DNA from: REEB481 sp044360435
GTDB lineage: Bacteria; Bacteroidota; Bacteroidia; NS11-12g; UBA955
Length of the DNA stretch: 16,389 bases
NCBI GenBank assembly: GCA_044360435.1
Contig: JBIKKI010000047.1
Location: 1 to 16,389, forward strand
Direction of reading: 5' to 3'
Shown here: positions 7,152 to 14,655 of the stretch, in pieces
Numbering within the stretch: the first letter of the stretch is position 1
Layout of the letters: each line of letters opens with the position of its first letter
Position numbers and translations under genes: made by a program
Notes under the pieces: model-generated
The model's input: only the letters and a program-made list of their open reading frames with translations
Told to the model about the DNA's origin: nothing
Database searches by the model: none

Positions 7152-7186
7152 AAAGACATCCGGAAGAACACTCTGGATGTCTTTTT
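7152..7186 (+). terminator. Terminator-like hairpin between the two tRNA-Leu genes
   Basis: A 13-pair stem (7152-7164 with 7172-7184, one G-T pair) closes a seven-base loop and ends in a run of five T (7182-7186). The last T is the base immediately before the second tRNA. It has the form of an intrinsic terminator, but the downstream tRNA has no visible promoter of its own. It may therefore act as a partial terminator or as a processing structure. Confidence 0.65.
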
Positions 7187-7268
7187 GCCCAGTTGGTGAA
7201 ATTGGTAGACACGCCATCTTGAGGGGGTGGTGCTTCACGGCGTGCTGGTTCGAGTCCAGTACTGGGCA
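7187..7268 (+). tRNA. tRNA-Leu (anticodon GAG), CCA not encoded
   Basis: Acceptor GCCCAGT (7187-7193) pairs fully with ACTGGGC (7261-7267); discriminator A7268. The following bases are CAT, so CCA must be added enzymatically, unlike the upstream tRNA. The D arm is GTGAAATTGGTAGACAC. The anticodon stem CCATC/GGTGG surrounds loop TTGAGGG, giving anticodon GAG, which reads CUC and CUU. A long variable arm and T loop TTCGAGT follow. It depends on read-through of the hairpin at 7152-7186 or on an unseen promoter. Confidence 0.95.
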
Positions 7269-7272
7269 CATG

Positions 7273-7298
7273 AAACCGGACGTTGTTCCGGTTTTTTT
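7273..7298 (+). terminator. Intrinsic terminator after the second tRNA-Leu
   Basis: AAACCGGA (7273-7280) pairs with TCCGGTTT (7287-7294) around a six-base loop. The T-run of seven (7292-7298) begins within the stem and ends directly before an in-frame ATG at 7299. It is a standard rho-independent terminator for the tRNA transcript. Confidence 0.8.
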
Positions 7299-7946
7299 AT
7301 GTATATGAGGGAAGAAGATTATGCGCGTCAGTTGCGGAAGCCCGAAGGCAGCTCAGGTATCGAAGTTGCCCAGAGGATGAACCGACTGAACAACCTTATG
7401 TACACGCATTGCTTTCAATGGTTTCCTCAGAAAGCGTTCGAACTGCTCGAAATTGGCCCGGGTAATGCCCTTGCAGCGGCATCTTTACTTCAGGAAAGAC
7501 CAGAAATCAACTATACAGGCATTGACCACGCACCCGATATGGTTGCTGAAGGGAAACTACAACTCGATAAGTTTGGCGATCGGGCGAGTTATGTTCTTGG
7601 AAATGCCGAGCGGCTTCCCTTCCCTGATGCCCGATACGACGTACTTTTGAGCATCAACACTTTGTATTTTGTTACCGAACCTGAAGCCGTACTCAGTGAA
7701 TGGGCGCGGGTGTTGAAACCTGGCGGTATGATCTGCATCGGACTAAGAAGTAAAGAGAGCATGGAAAGCCTGGGACTGCACCAATACGGGTTTCAACTTT
7801 TTAAATCCGAATCACTGTGTGCCCTGCTTGAACAGTCTGGAATTCAATCATGCCAAACCATGGAGATCAGTGAACCGGAACGCGAAATCAACGGACACAC
7901 AAGACCCATGTTTTCATTCATCTGTGCCGGCATAAAAGCCGAATAA
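7299..7946 (+). CDS. Class I SAM-dependent methyltransferase (Methyltransf_11 type)
   Basis: 215 residues from the ATG at 7299; an ATG two codons later (7305) is equally possible. I keep the N-terminus because QLRKPEGSSGIEVAQRMNRLN is a conserved lead-in of this methyltransferase group. The SAM-binding motif I is LEIGPGNA (about 49-56), the acidic end of strand 2 is GIDHAP (about 74-79), motif III is GNAERLPFPD with YDVLLSINTLYFV, and the post-motif is RVLKPGGMICIG. The methyl acceptor is unknown. The gene starts on the base after the tRNA terminator T-run and I find no promoter in front of it, so it probably depends on read-through from the tRNA unit. Reading frames extending upstream into the tRNA are open but not plausible as starts. 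Confidence 0.88.
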   Translation: MYMREEDYARQLRKPEGSSGIEVAQRMNRLNNLMYTHCFQWFPQKAFELLEIGPGNALAAASLLQERPEINYTGIDHAPDMVAEGKLQLDKFGDRASYVLGNAERLPFPDARYDVLLSINTLYFVTEPEAVLSEWARVLKPGGMICIGLRSKESMESLGLHQYGFQLFKSESLCALLEQSGIQSCQTMEISEPEREINGHTRPMFSFICAGIKAE

Positions 7947-8017
7947 TCACCATTCCTCAGCACAACATCTGACTGGCAGCAAACAGCTGCTCCTCCCCTT
8001 ATTGCCTCAAAAATCCT

Positions 8018-8365
8018 ATGATGGAAAGACTGAATATTTATTTAGAAATGTTGCACGATTACGCGCACACGAGGGATCATTACAGCTTCTGGACCATGGA
8101 AGAGTATGCCACCCTGAATGACTTTGACTGGTATTTGAGCCATAGAAACCAGGAACCGGGCGAAGGCTATTACAATAAGTTGGATGCTTCACTTCCCGAA
8201 TTGGCATTTTTCAACGAACTGCATAATATGTGCTGCCTGCGCGGAAAAATCGATGATGGCGTTGCCGGAATTGAGCACATCAACACACGCATTGGGTTGC
8301 TTATGGACGCCATAGAGCTTTTGCTCACAGAATCCGACTCCAGACCGTCCTTCCCTGCTGGTTAA
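8018..8365 (+). CDS. Unrecognised small acidic protein, 115 residues
   Basis: No family recognised. It starts with two adjacent ATGs (8018 and 8021). The protein is acidic and mostly helical by eye, rich in aromatics, histidine and methionine in its first half (YLEMLHDYAHTRDHYSFW, MEEYATLNDFDWYLSHR), with FFNELHNMCCLRGKIDDG in the middle and a leucine-rich helix near the end (LLMDAIELLL). There is no signal peptide or membrane segment. It lies 71 bases after the methyltransferase on the same strand and could share its transcript. The last 41 bases overlap the end of recG on the opposite strand. It is a likely gene because the frame is long and in the gap between two real genes, but the coding evidence is moderate. 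Confidence 0.6.
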   Translation: MMERLNIYLEMLHDYAHTRDHYSFWTMEEYATLNDFDWYLSHRNQEPGEGYYNKLDASLPELAFFNELHNMCCLRGKIDDGVAGIEHINTRIGLLMDAIELLLTESDSRPSFPAG

Positions 8366-10436
8366 TCAGGCGCTGCAGCAAAAAAACGTGTTCCGGTTTC
8401 TGCAAATCGGGATCTGTCTGCAAGATATGTGCGGCAGTTTCTCTGGCCTGCATGAGCAAAGGTTCATCCTTGATCAAATCAGAGAGTTTCAGGTCGAGCA
8501 GGCCGCTCTGGCGGGTTCCTTCAAGATCACCCGGCCCGCGCAATTCCATATCAACACGGGCAATTTCGAAACCGTCATTGGTAGCACACATGGTTTGCAA
8601 CCTGCGGCGGGCATTGGCGCTTAATTCTGCCTTGCTGGTGAGGATGCAATACGACTGCTCGCTGCCGCGTCCAACCCTTCCGCGAAGCTGATGCAGTTGA
8701 GACAAGCCAAATCGGTCTGCATCTTCAATCACCATTACGGAAGCATTAGGCACGTTTACGCCTACTTCTATCACCGTTGTGGCCACCATGATTTGCGTGA
8801 TTCCTTTTTTGAAGCGCATCATTTCTGCATCTTTTTCAGCTGCTTTCATGCGCCCGTGCACAATTCCAATCTGATACTGAGGGATGGGGAACCATGAACT
8901 TACCATGTCGTGCCCGTCCATCAGGTTTTTCAATTCCAGCTTAGGAGATTCTTCAATCAGCGGAAATACAAAATACACCTGCCGCCCTTTGGCAATTTCA
9001 TCTTTGATAAATTGCATGAATGCGGGCCTTTCATGGTCGTAGCGATGCACCGTCCGGATGGGCTTCCTTCCTTTCGGAAGTTCATTGATTACCGAATGAT
9101 CCAGATCGCCATAGGCTGTCATGGCTAAGGTCCTCGGAATGGGTGTGGCGGTCATTACCATCACATGAGGTACAGGGTTTCCTTTTTCCCAGAGTTTGCT
9201 GCGCTGAGCCACGCCAAAACGGTGTTGCTCGTCAATAACCACCAGGCCTAATTGCTGAAAACGCACATCCGATTCCAACAAAGCGTGGGTTCCTATCAGG
9301 ATGTTCACCCTTCCTCCTGCCAAGCCTTCCAGAATTTCCTCCCGGGCTTTTTTTGTGGTAGAACCGGTCAGTAATCGAACTTCTACCTGCATATCGCCGA
9401 GCATATCGCTGATGCTTTCAAAGTGCTGGTAAGCCAGAATTTCTGTTGGGGCCATCAGGGCGGCCTGGCAGTTATTGTCCAGCGCCATCAGCATGCTCAT
9501 CAACGCTACAACGGTCTTTCCGCTTCCCACATCGCCCTGGAGCAAGCGGTTCATTTGACGGCCACTGCCCAAGTCGCTCCTTATTTCACGCAGTACTTTT
9601 TTCTGTGCTTCGGTCAGCTGGAAAGGAAGTTTGTGGGCATAGAAATCATTGAAATGATTTCCAATCTGCGGAAACGGTATGCCCCGAACACTGCGCTGCT
9701 GCACTCCCCGAATACGGAAAATGCGCAATTGCAAAAGGAACAGTTCCTCAAACTTCATACGTCGGCGCGCTTCTTCCAGCTTCATTAAATCGGAAGGAAC
9801 ATGCAGGTGTCTGAATGCTTCTCCCCGCGGCATCAGCCGCTGCTGTTGCATTACTGCGGGTGGCAGGAATTCAGGGATATTCCGTTCTGCCATCTGCAAT
9901 ACCTGTTTCACAATTCCTGAAATGGCCTTGTGATCCATCCTGCGCCGGCGCATGGCTTCCGTCATGGGGTAAACCGCCATGAGTGGATGCTGCCTGCTGG
10001 CGGGGAGCTTTCCGTCCTGAATCTTTTCCAGCTCCGGATGACTGATACTAAACTTCCTGCCAAACTGCTGAGGCTTCCCAAAGATGAGGTATTCACCTCC
10101 GGCAGTAAGGCTTTTGCTGATCCAGTTAATGCCCTGGAACCAAACCAGTTCCATGTCACCTGTCTGATCTGAGAATCGGGCTACCAAACGCTGGCTTCTT
10201 CCTGCACCAGCCATCCTGACATCGCTGATGAAGCCACGCAGGGTTACTCCGGCCTGGGATTCATGTAATTCGGATACAGAATAAATCCTGCTGCGGTCTT
10301 CATATCGGAAGGGATAATACTGCAGCAGGTCGCCGAAGGTAAACACCTCCATCTCTTTCTGAATGAGCTGCACCCGTTCAGGGCTCAGTCCATGCAGGTT
10401 ATTGATGGGTGTATCCAAAAATCCTTTGGCATCCAT
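8325..10436 (-). CDS. recG: ATP-dependent DNA helicase RecG
   Basis: 703 residues, normal for RecG, which reverses stalled replication forks and migrates branched DNA. The N-terminal wedge/OB domain includes RSRIYSVSELHE and a strand set around VTLRGFISDVR. The superfamily 2 motifs follow: Q/I region FQLTEAQKKVLREI, Walker A GDVGSGKT (about 301-308), Ia APTEILAYQH, Ib LLTGST, II DEQH (about 402-405), III VMTATPIPRTL, V TTVIEVGVNVPNA and VI QLRGRVGRG. The C-terminal wedge-locking end with RTVWSRIL is typical of Bacteroidota RecG. The start is the ATG at 10434-10436; the longer frame to 10487 has only a TTG and would overlap the preceding gene. Gap to the BNR gene is 35 bases. Its end overlaps the convergent small protein by 41 bases. 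Confidence 0.97.
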   Translation of the reverse strand: MDAKGFLDTPINNLHGLSPERVQLIQKEMEVFTFGDLLQYYPFRYEDRSRIYSVSELHESQAGVTLRGFISDVRMAGAGRSQRLVARFSDQTGDMELVWFQGINWISKSLTAGGEYLIFGKPQQFGRKFSISHPELEKIQDGKLPASRQHPLMAVYPMTEAMRRRRMDHKAISGIVKQVLQMAERNIPEFLPPAVMQQQRLMPRGEAFRHLHVPSDLMKLEEARRRMKFEELFLLQLRIFRIRGVQQRSVRGIPFPQIGNHFNDFYAHKLPFQLTEAQKKVLREIRSDLGSGRQMNRLLQGDVGSGKTVVALMSMLMALDNNCQAALMAPTEILAYQHFESISDMLGDMQVEVRLLTGSTTKKAREEILEGLAGGRVNILIGTHALLESDVRFQQLGLVVIDEQHRFGVAQRSKLWEKGNPVPHVMVMTATPIPRTLAMTAYGDLDHSVINELPKGRKPIRTVHRYDHERPAFMQFIKDEIAKGRQVYFVFPLIEESPKLELKNLMDGHDMVSSWFPIPQYQIGIVHGRMKAAEKDAEMMRFKKGITQIMVATTVIEVGVNVPNASVMVIEDADRFGLSQLHQLRGRVGRGSEQSYCILTSKAELSANARRRLQTMCATNDGFEIARVDMELRGPGDLEGTRQSGLLDLKLSDLIKDEPLLMQARETAAHILQTDPDLQKPEHVFLLQRLINQQGRTVWSRIL

Positions 10437-10471
10437 GACTTGGCGGAAACACGTATGCGGGTGAACCTGTT

Positions 10472-13400
10472 TTATTCCGGCTTCCAACGTGGAAATCTGC
10501 CCGGCGTAAATGGCGCACCATCCTGTTCCAGGCTGTTTTCCAAATCCAGCAATTCCTTATTCAGCACTTCCAGCTTTTCCAGCCAACGACTGTACAAAGT
10601 TCCGGCATAGCTGAAATTATCCTGCCAGGTTTTGGTAGGTGCGCCGGTGATATAAAAGAGTCCGTAAACCACAGAAGTAACCCTGCCGGCAATTCCGGGC
10701 AATGTTTCGAATTCCCTGCGGGCAAGGCTGCCATCGCCATTGAGTTCTTCATCCAGTTGCTGCAGTTGGGCTTGCATCTGCTGCAGGCGCGATAATTGGG
10801 TTTCCGGTGTACGGTTTGACTGCTGGATGGCTTTGGGGATGAGCCTCATGCGCTCTTTCATGGCAGCGGCAAACTGCTGTCCTGCGGCTACGGCACGTTG
10901 GAGCGATGCCACTTTTTCTGAAAAAGCAAGCACAGCTTCCCGGTCCTTAACCGGCATGGTTCCATGATTCAAATGCACCGTATTGAAGGAAACAGGTCCT
11001 GCCAACACGCTGCTGATCCCGCGCTGCACCACGGAAAGCGTTACATTGTATGTTCCGGGAGCTACCATCGGACCACCTTCGCCAATTACATCATCGGGGT
11101 TATTGCCTGAGGAAGTTCCGGCAGGATTCATGGAAGGAAGTCTGAAATTCCATACAACACTTCCACTTCCTTTAGACGCAGGAGCGCTGAGTTTACGTAC
11201 CACGTTTCCTTTGGCGTCGCGTATGGTAAACAACAAATAGGGCGCTTCCTCTCGATCTTCCATCCGAATACTATCGGCAGCAGGATAATAGACCGGTTTA
11301 CCTGCTTTTACCTGTGCTGCTTCCCTGTCTTTGCGCAGTTGTTTCAGGGTTTTGTAGTCGTCGCGTATAAAATAGCGTATCACGCTGCCCACAGGTGGAT
11401 TTGGCGCGGTAAACAGGTTTTCTCCCTGGTTTGCTTTGCCGTCGCCACCCAATGGCGTTGCTGGTACATACATCAGGGCATCTTTGATGGGGAAAATGGT
11501 GGCGGCTTGGGCTGAAAGCGCAACACTTCCATCCAAGGAGCGCAACAAACTGTAGTCATCGAGCACGGCAAAACCACGGCCAAAGGTGGCCAACACCAGG
11601 TCGTTTTCGCGGCGCTGGATGCTGATTTCTTTGATGGCTGCGGGCGGTAGTCCGTTTTTAAGTGCCTGCCAGCGTTTGCCGCCATCCACCGTAAAATGGA
11701 GGCCGAATTCCGTACCCACGAACAGCAAAGCTGGTTTTACATGATCTTCTGCCAGGTGCCAGGCAACGCCTTCCGCAGGAAGGTTTGCTGTGATGGAAGA
11801 CCAGGTTTTGCCGCGGTCATCACTGCGCAATACATAAGGTTTGTAATCGCCATTGCGGTGGTTTTGGAAGGTAGCATACACCACAGAAGCCTGATGTCTG
11901 GAACAGGTGATGCTGCTCACGTAACTCATGTCAGGAACGCCCGGGAAGCTGCTGATGCGCGACCAGTTGGCGCCGCCGTCGTTGCTTACATGGATCAGGC
12001 CATCGTCAGTACCGGCAATCAACAGGTTTGCATCAAGCGGCGATTCGTCAAAGGATACGATGTTGCCGTAGATGCTGGTGCTTTGGTTTTTGGCCACGGC
12101 ATCCATGCCCCAAACCTTTCCCATTACGGGCAGTTTGTTGCGGTCAATCTGCCGGCTTAAATCCGGACTGATGATGGTCCAACTGTTGCCGCGGTCTTCG
12201 CTGCGGAATATTTTATTGGCCGCAAAATACAGGCGTTCCGGTTTGTGGTTGCTGATGAGCAAGGGTGCGTCCCAGTTCCAACGCCAGGCCTTTTCGCCTT
12301 CACCTTCAGCCGGTTTGATGTCGGTAGTTTCACCGGTTTTCCGGTCGAAGCGCACCAAACCGCCATATTGCCATTGGCTGTACACGATGTTTGGATTATT
12401 CGGATCGACCTGGGTTTTGAAGCCATCGCCGCCAACCGTAACAAACCAATCGCTGTTCATGATTCCATTGGCATTGAGCGTACGCGAAGGGCCTCCAAGG
12501 GTATTATTGTCCTGAGTACCGCCGTAGATATTGTAGAACGGCAGTGCGTTGTCCACCGTTGCGCGGTAAAACTGGGTGATGGGTAAATTCTGCTTGAAGT
12601 CGTATGTGGCGCACTGGTCAAAGGTTTCATACAAACCGCCATCGCAACCCACGAGCAGGTGTTTGGAATCATTGGGATCAATCCACAAGGCGTGGTTATC
12701 CACGTGTTTGCTCTTTTCTCCGGCATTGACAATGGTTTTACCGCCATCGTGGCTGACCTTGAGGTATGTATCCATAAAATAAATCCGATCGGCATTGGCT
12801 GGATCGACGAATAATTCCTGGTAGTAATTTCCTGCTGTGGTAAATCCATTCATTTTTGACCAGCTGGCCCCGCGGTCGGTGCTGCGATACACGCCGCCGT
12901 TGTCGGTTGCCTCAACGATGGCATAAACCATATCGGGATTGGATGGTGCTATGGCCAGCGCGATGCGGCCAAGATCTCCGGAAGGCAATCCTCCGCCCAG
13001 CTTATTCCAGGTAGCGCCACCATCTGTACTCTTGTAAACGGCACTTTCAGGTCCGCCGGAGATGTAGGTCCATTCGTGCCGGCGGCGCTGATGGAAGGCT
13101 GCATACAATACATCCGGATTTCTCGGATCCATGAGTACTTCATTGCATCCCGTATGTTCGCTTACGTTCAGCACATTTTTCCATGTTTTACCGCCATCGG
13201 TGCTTTTAAACACGCCGCGTTCGCCGCCTGCATTCCACAGCGGGCCATAAGCAGCCACGTAAACCACGTTGCTGTTGCGTGGATCGACCACAATTCTGCC
13301 AATATGTTCCGATTTGGAAAGGCCCATGTGCTGAAAGCTCTTACCGCCGTCGTTGCTGCGGTACACGCCGTTGCCATAACCCACGCTGCGCTGGTTGTTG

Positions 13401-13762
13401 TTTTCACCGGTTCCTACCCAAAGGGTATTTACATTGGATGGATCCAGGCTCAGGCAGCCGATGGAATAAATTCTGTGCTGGTCAAAAATGGGCTGAAATG
13501 TGATGCCCCTGTTGCTGGTTTTCCAAACGCCACCGCAGGCTGCGGCCACATAATACTCGGAATGGTACTGAGGATTAACGGCCAGATCTATCACCCTGCC
13601 GGAATTTACGGCGGGGCCAATCATGCGAAACTTCAGGGAAGCGTACCAAGAAGGGTTTACGGTATCGTTGACAGTCGTTGCAGGAGCAGGTTTACTTTTT
13701 TGTCCTTGCACCATGCATACCGATATGCTCATGGCGAAGCCAAGCAGTATTTTTTTGAACAT
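10472..13762 (-). CDS. Large exported VPS10/BNR (Asp-box) beta-propeller protein
   Basis: 1,096 residues from the ATG at 13760-13762, which begins a signal peptide (MFKKILLGFAMSISVCMVQG); the longer open frame to 13804 starts only with TTG. The body (about 45-720) carries around ten Asp-box repeats of the form SxDxGxTW, for example RSNDGGKSF, KSTDGGKTW, KSTDGGATW, RSTDRGASW, RSEDRGNSW, HVSNDGGANW, RSDDRGKTW and FTVDGGKRW, as in sortilin/VPS10-like and BNR propellers. An Ig/FlgD-like module follows (FTIRDAKGNVVRKLS, APGTYNVTLSV, about 780-900), then a helical, partly coiled-coil tail (about 930-1070; QLSRLQQMQAQLQQLDEEL). There is no type IX sorting domain at the end. Often labelled glycosyl hydrolase, but no sialidase catalytic residues are evident to me. 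It follows smpB by 42 bases. Confidence 0.88.
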   Translation of the reverse strand: MFKKILLGFAMSISVCMVQGQKSKPAPATTVNDTVNPSWYASLKFRMIGPAVNSGRVIDLAVNPQYHSEYYVAAACGGVWKTSNRGITFQPIFDQHRIYSIGCLSLDPSNVNTLWVGTGENNNQRSVGYGNGVYRSNDGGKSFQHMGLSKSEHIGRIVVDPRNSNVVYVAAYGPLWNAGGERGVFKSTDGGKTWKNVLNVSEHTGCNEVLMDPRNPDVLYAAFHQRRRHEWTYISGGPESAVYKSTDGGATWNKLGGGLPSGDLGRIALAIAPSNPDMVYAIVEATDNGGVYRSTDRGASWSKMNGFTTAGNYYQELFVDPANADRIYFMDTYLKVSHDGGKTIVNAGEKSKHVDNHALWIDPNDSKHLLVGCDGGLYETFDQCATYDFKQNLPITQFYRATVDNALPFYNIYGGTQDNNTLGGPSRTLNANGIMNSDWFVTVGGDGFKTQVDPNNPNIVYSQWQYGGLVRFDRKTGETTDIKPAEGEGEKAWRWNWDAPLLISNHKPERLYFAANKIFRSEDRGNSWTIISPDLSRQIDRNKLPVMGKVWGMDAVAKNQSTSIYGNIVSFDESPLDANLLIAGTDDGLIHVSNDGGANWSRISSFPGVPDMSYVSSITCSRHQASVVYATFQNHRNGDYKPYVLRSDDRGKTWSSITANLPAEGVAWHLAEDHVKPALLFVGTEFGLHFTVDGGKRWQALKNGLPPAAIKEISIQRRENDLVLATFGRGFAVLDDYSLLRSLDGSVALSAQAATIFPIKDALMYVPATPLGGDGKANQGENLFTAPNPPVGSVIRYFIRDDYKTLKQLRKDREAAQVKAGKPVYYPAADSIRMEDREEAPYLLFTIRDAKGNVVRKLSAPASKGSGSVVWNFRLPSMNPAGTSSGNNPDDVIGEGGPMVAPGTYNVTLSVVQRGISSVLAGPVSFNTVHLNHGTMPVKDREAVLAFSEKVASLQRAVAAGQQFAAAMKERMRLIPKAIQQSNRTPETQLSRLQQMQAQLQQLDEELNGDGSLARREFETLPGIAGRVTSVVYGLFYITGAPTKTWQDNFSYAGTLYSRWLEKLEVLNKELLDLENSLEQDGAPFTPGRFPRWKPE

Positions 13763-13766
13763 GCCC

Positions 13767-13798
13767 CAAAATTCACCATCCTGAAGCAAAAGCACAAA
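13767..13798 (-). promoter_or_regulatory. Promoter of the BNR protein gene (-33 and -7 elements)
   Basis: On the minus strand, TTTG (13795-13798) is followed after 20 bases by GAATTTTG (13767-13774), five of six fixed positions of TAnnTTTG. GGGC then separates it from the ATG at 13762. This is the best two-part match in the window to the Bacteroidota sigma-A promoter. It implies the gene can be transcribed apart from smpB. Confidence 0.55.
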
Positions 13799-13804
13799 CA
13801 GCAA

Positions 13805-14254
13805 TTAAAGATTCCGATCCAGTTCTCTTTTGATGTCGCGTTCTTTGATGTCTTCGCGTTTGTCGAACTGCTTTTTCCCTTTTCCAAGGCCAATTTCTAC
13901 TTTCAGCAAACCACGCTCATTTTCAAACAACCGTAAAGGAAACACCGTCATCCCTTTTTCGCGGATGCGGCTGTGAATCTTCTTTAATTCCTGTTTTTGC
14001 AGCAGCAGCTTGCGGTCGCGCAGCGGATCATGCGTGGCATAACCCGCGTTTTTAAACTCGCTGACATGCATGTTTTTGATGAAGAGCTCATTCCCTTCCA
14101 TAAAGCAATACGCATCGCTGATGTTGACGTTTCCGGCCCGGATGCTTTTCACTTCTGTGCCCTGCAACATAATGCCGGCTTCATAGCGGTACTCCACATG
14201 AAAATTAAAACCGGCCTTGCGGTTCAGTATTTCGACTTTCTTCCGGTTTGTCAT
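13805..14254 (-). CDS. smpB: SsrA-binding protein SmpB
   Basis: 149 residues, the family size. SmpB binds the tRNA-like end of tmRNA and sits in the empty A site to free stalled ribosomes. Recognised blocks are NRKAGFNFHVEYRYEAGIML, GTEVKSIRAGNVNISDAYCF, NMHVSEFKNAGYATHDPLRDRKLL and EKGMTVFPLRLFENERGLLKVEIGLGKGKK, then the basic helical tail with DKREDIKERDIKRELDR that enters the mRNA channel. It starts one base after the thioesterase stop (TGATATG), so the two are surely cotranscribed. No tmRNA gene is visible in this window. Confidence 0.97.
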   Translation of the reverse strand: MTNRKKVEILNRKAGFNFHVEYRYEAGIMLQGTEVKSIRAGNVNISDAYCFMEGNELFIKNMHVSEFKNAGYATHDPLRDRKLLLQKQELKKIHSRIREKGMTVFPLRLFENERGLLKVEIGLGKGKKQFDKREDIKERDIKRELDRNL

Positions 14255-14255
14255 A

Positions 14256-14651
14256 TCAGGGCCTGATGGCGGCCACCACGCGTTCCAGTTTTTCCTTCTT
14301 TAAAATCTTCTGTCCTTGGGTACCTGAAGCAATCAGCCTGTCTCCCACTTTTACCGTAAATGAACAATCAAGCGTGTGTGCTTCGGCAAGAATTACCTCT
14401 GCTTCTATGGCAACTTCTTCTCCCAACAGTGCCGGACTGTGGTGCTTGATGTTCAAAAAGGTTCCGATTCCTTCTTCATCGGCATCTTTCATTTCAAGCA
14501 CAAACTGCCTGCAGGTCCATTCAACATCTCTGCCCAGGGCAAACGTTCCATAAAATTCATGCACCACACCGGTTTCAAAGGCGGCCAGATCTTGTTCACC
14601 CACAGTAAACCGCATGCTTTTCTTATCGCCGATGGTGAACAATTGTTTCAC
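14256..14651 (-). CDS. FlK-like hotdog-fold acyl-CoA thioesterase
   Basis: 131 residues, typical of single-domain hotdog thioesterases. The closest recognisable relative is fluoroacetyl-CoA thioesterase FlK. The triad T42/E50/H76 of FlK aligns with T36, E44 and H70 here with identical spacing, and G63 in IGTFLNIKH matches the FlK G69 position. The FlK specificity gate phenylalanine would fall on V30, so a fluoroacetate substrate is unlikely; a short acyl-CoA is a better guess. The start is a GTG at 14649-14651, supported by an exact -7 box four bases upstream. It lies 26 bases after the FTHFS stop and one base before smpB. The substrate is unknown. Confidence 0.82.
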   Translation of the reverse strand: MKQLFTIGDKKSMRFTVGEQDLAAFETGVVHEFYGTFALGRDVEWTCRQFVLEMKDADEEGIGTFLNIKHHSPALLGEEVAIEAEVILAEAHTLDCSFTVKVGDRLIASGTQGQKILKKEKLERVVAAIRP

Positions 14652-14655
14652 CCCA

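Noticed and set aside
7227..7298. Upstream extension of the methyltransferase frame into tRNA-Leu(GAG)
   Set aside because: It would place the start inside a tRNA and translate through a terminator hairpin; the conserved N-terminus begins after 7299.
7976..7990. GCAGC/GCTGC small stem between the methyltransferase and the 115-residue gene
   Set aside because: Five pairs and no T-run; too weak to call a terminator.
13076..13936. Long plus-strand open frame (286 codons) across the BNR and smpB genes
   Set aside because: It runs antisense through two genes with clear domain motifs, has no recognisable motif of its own, and is explained by the composition of the coding strand.
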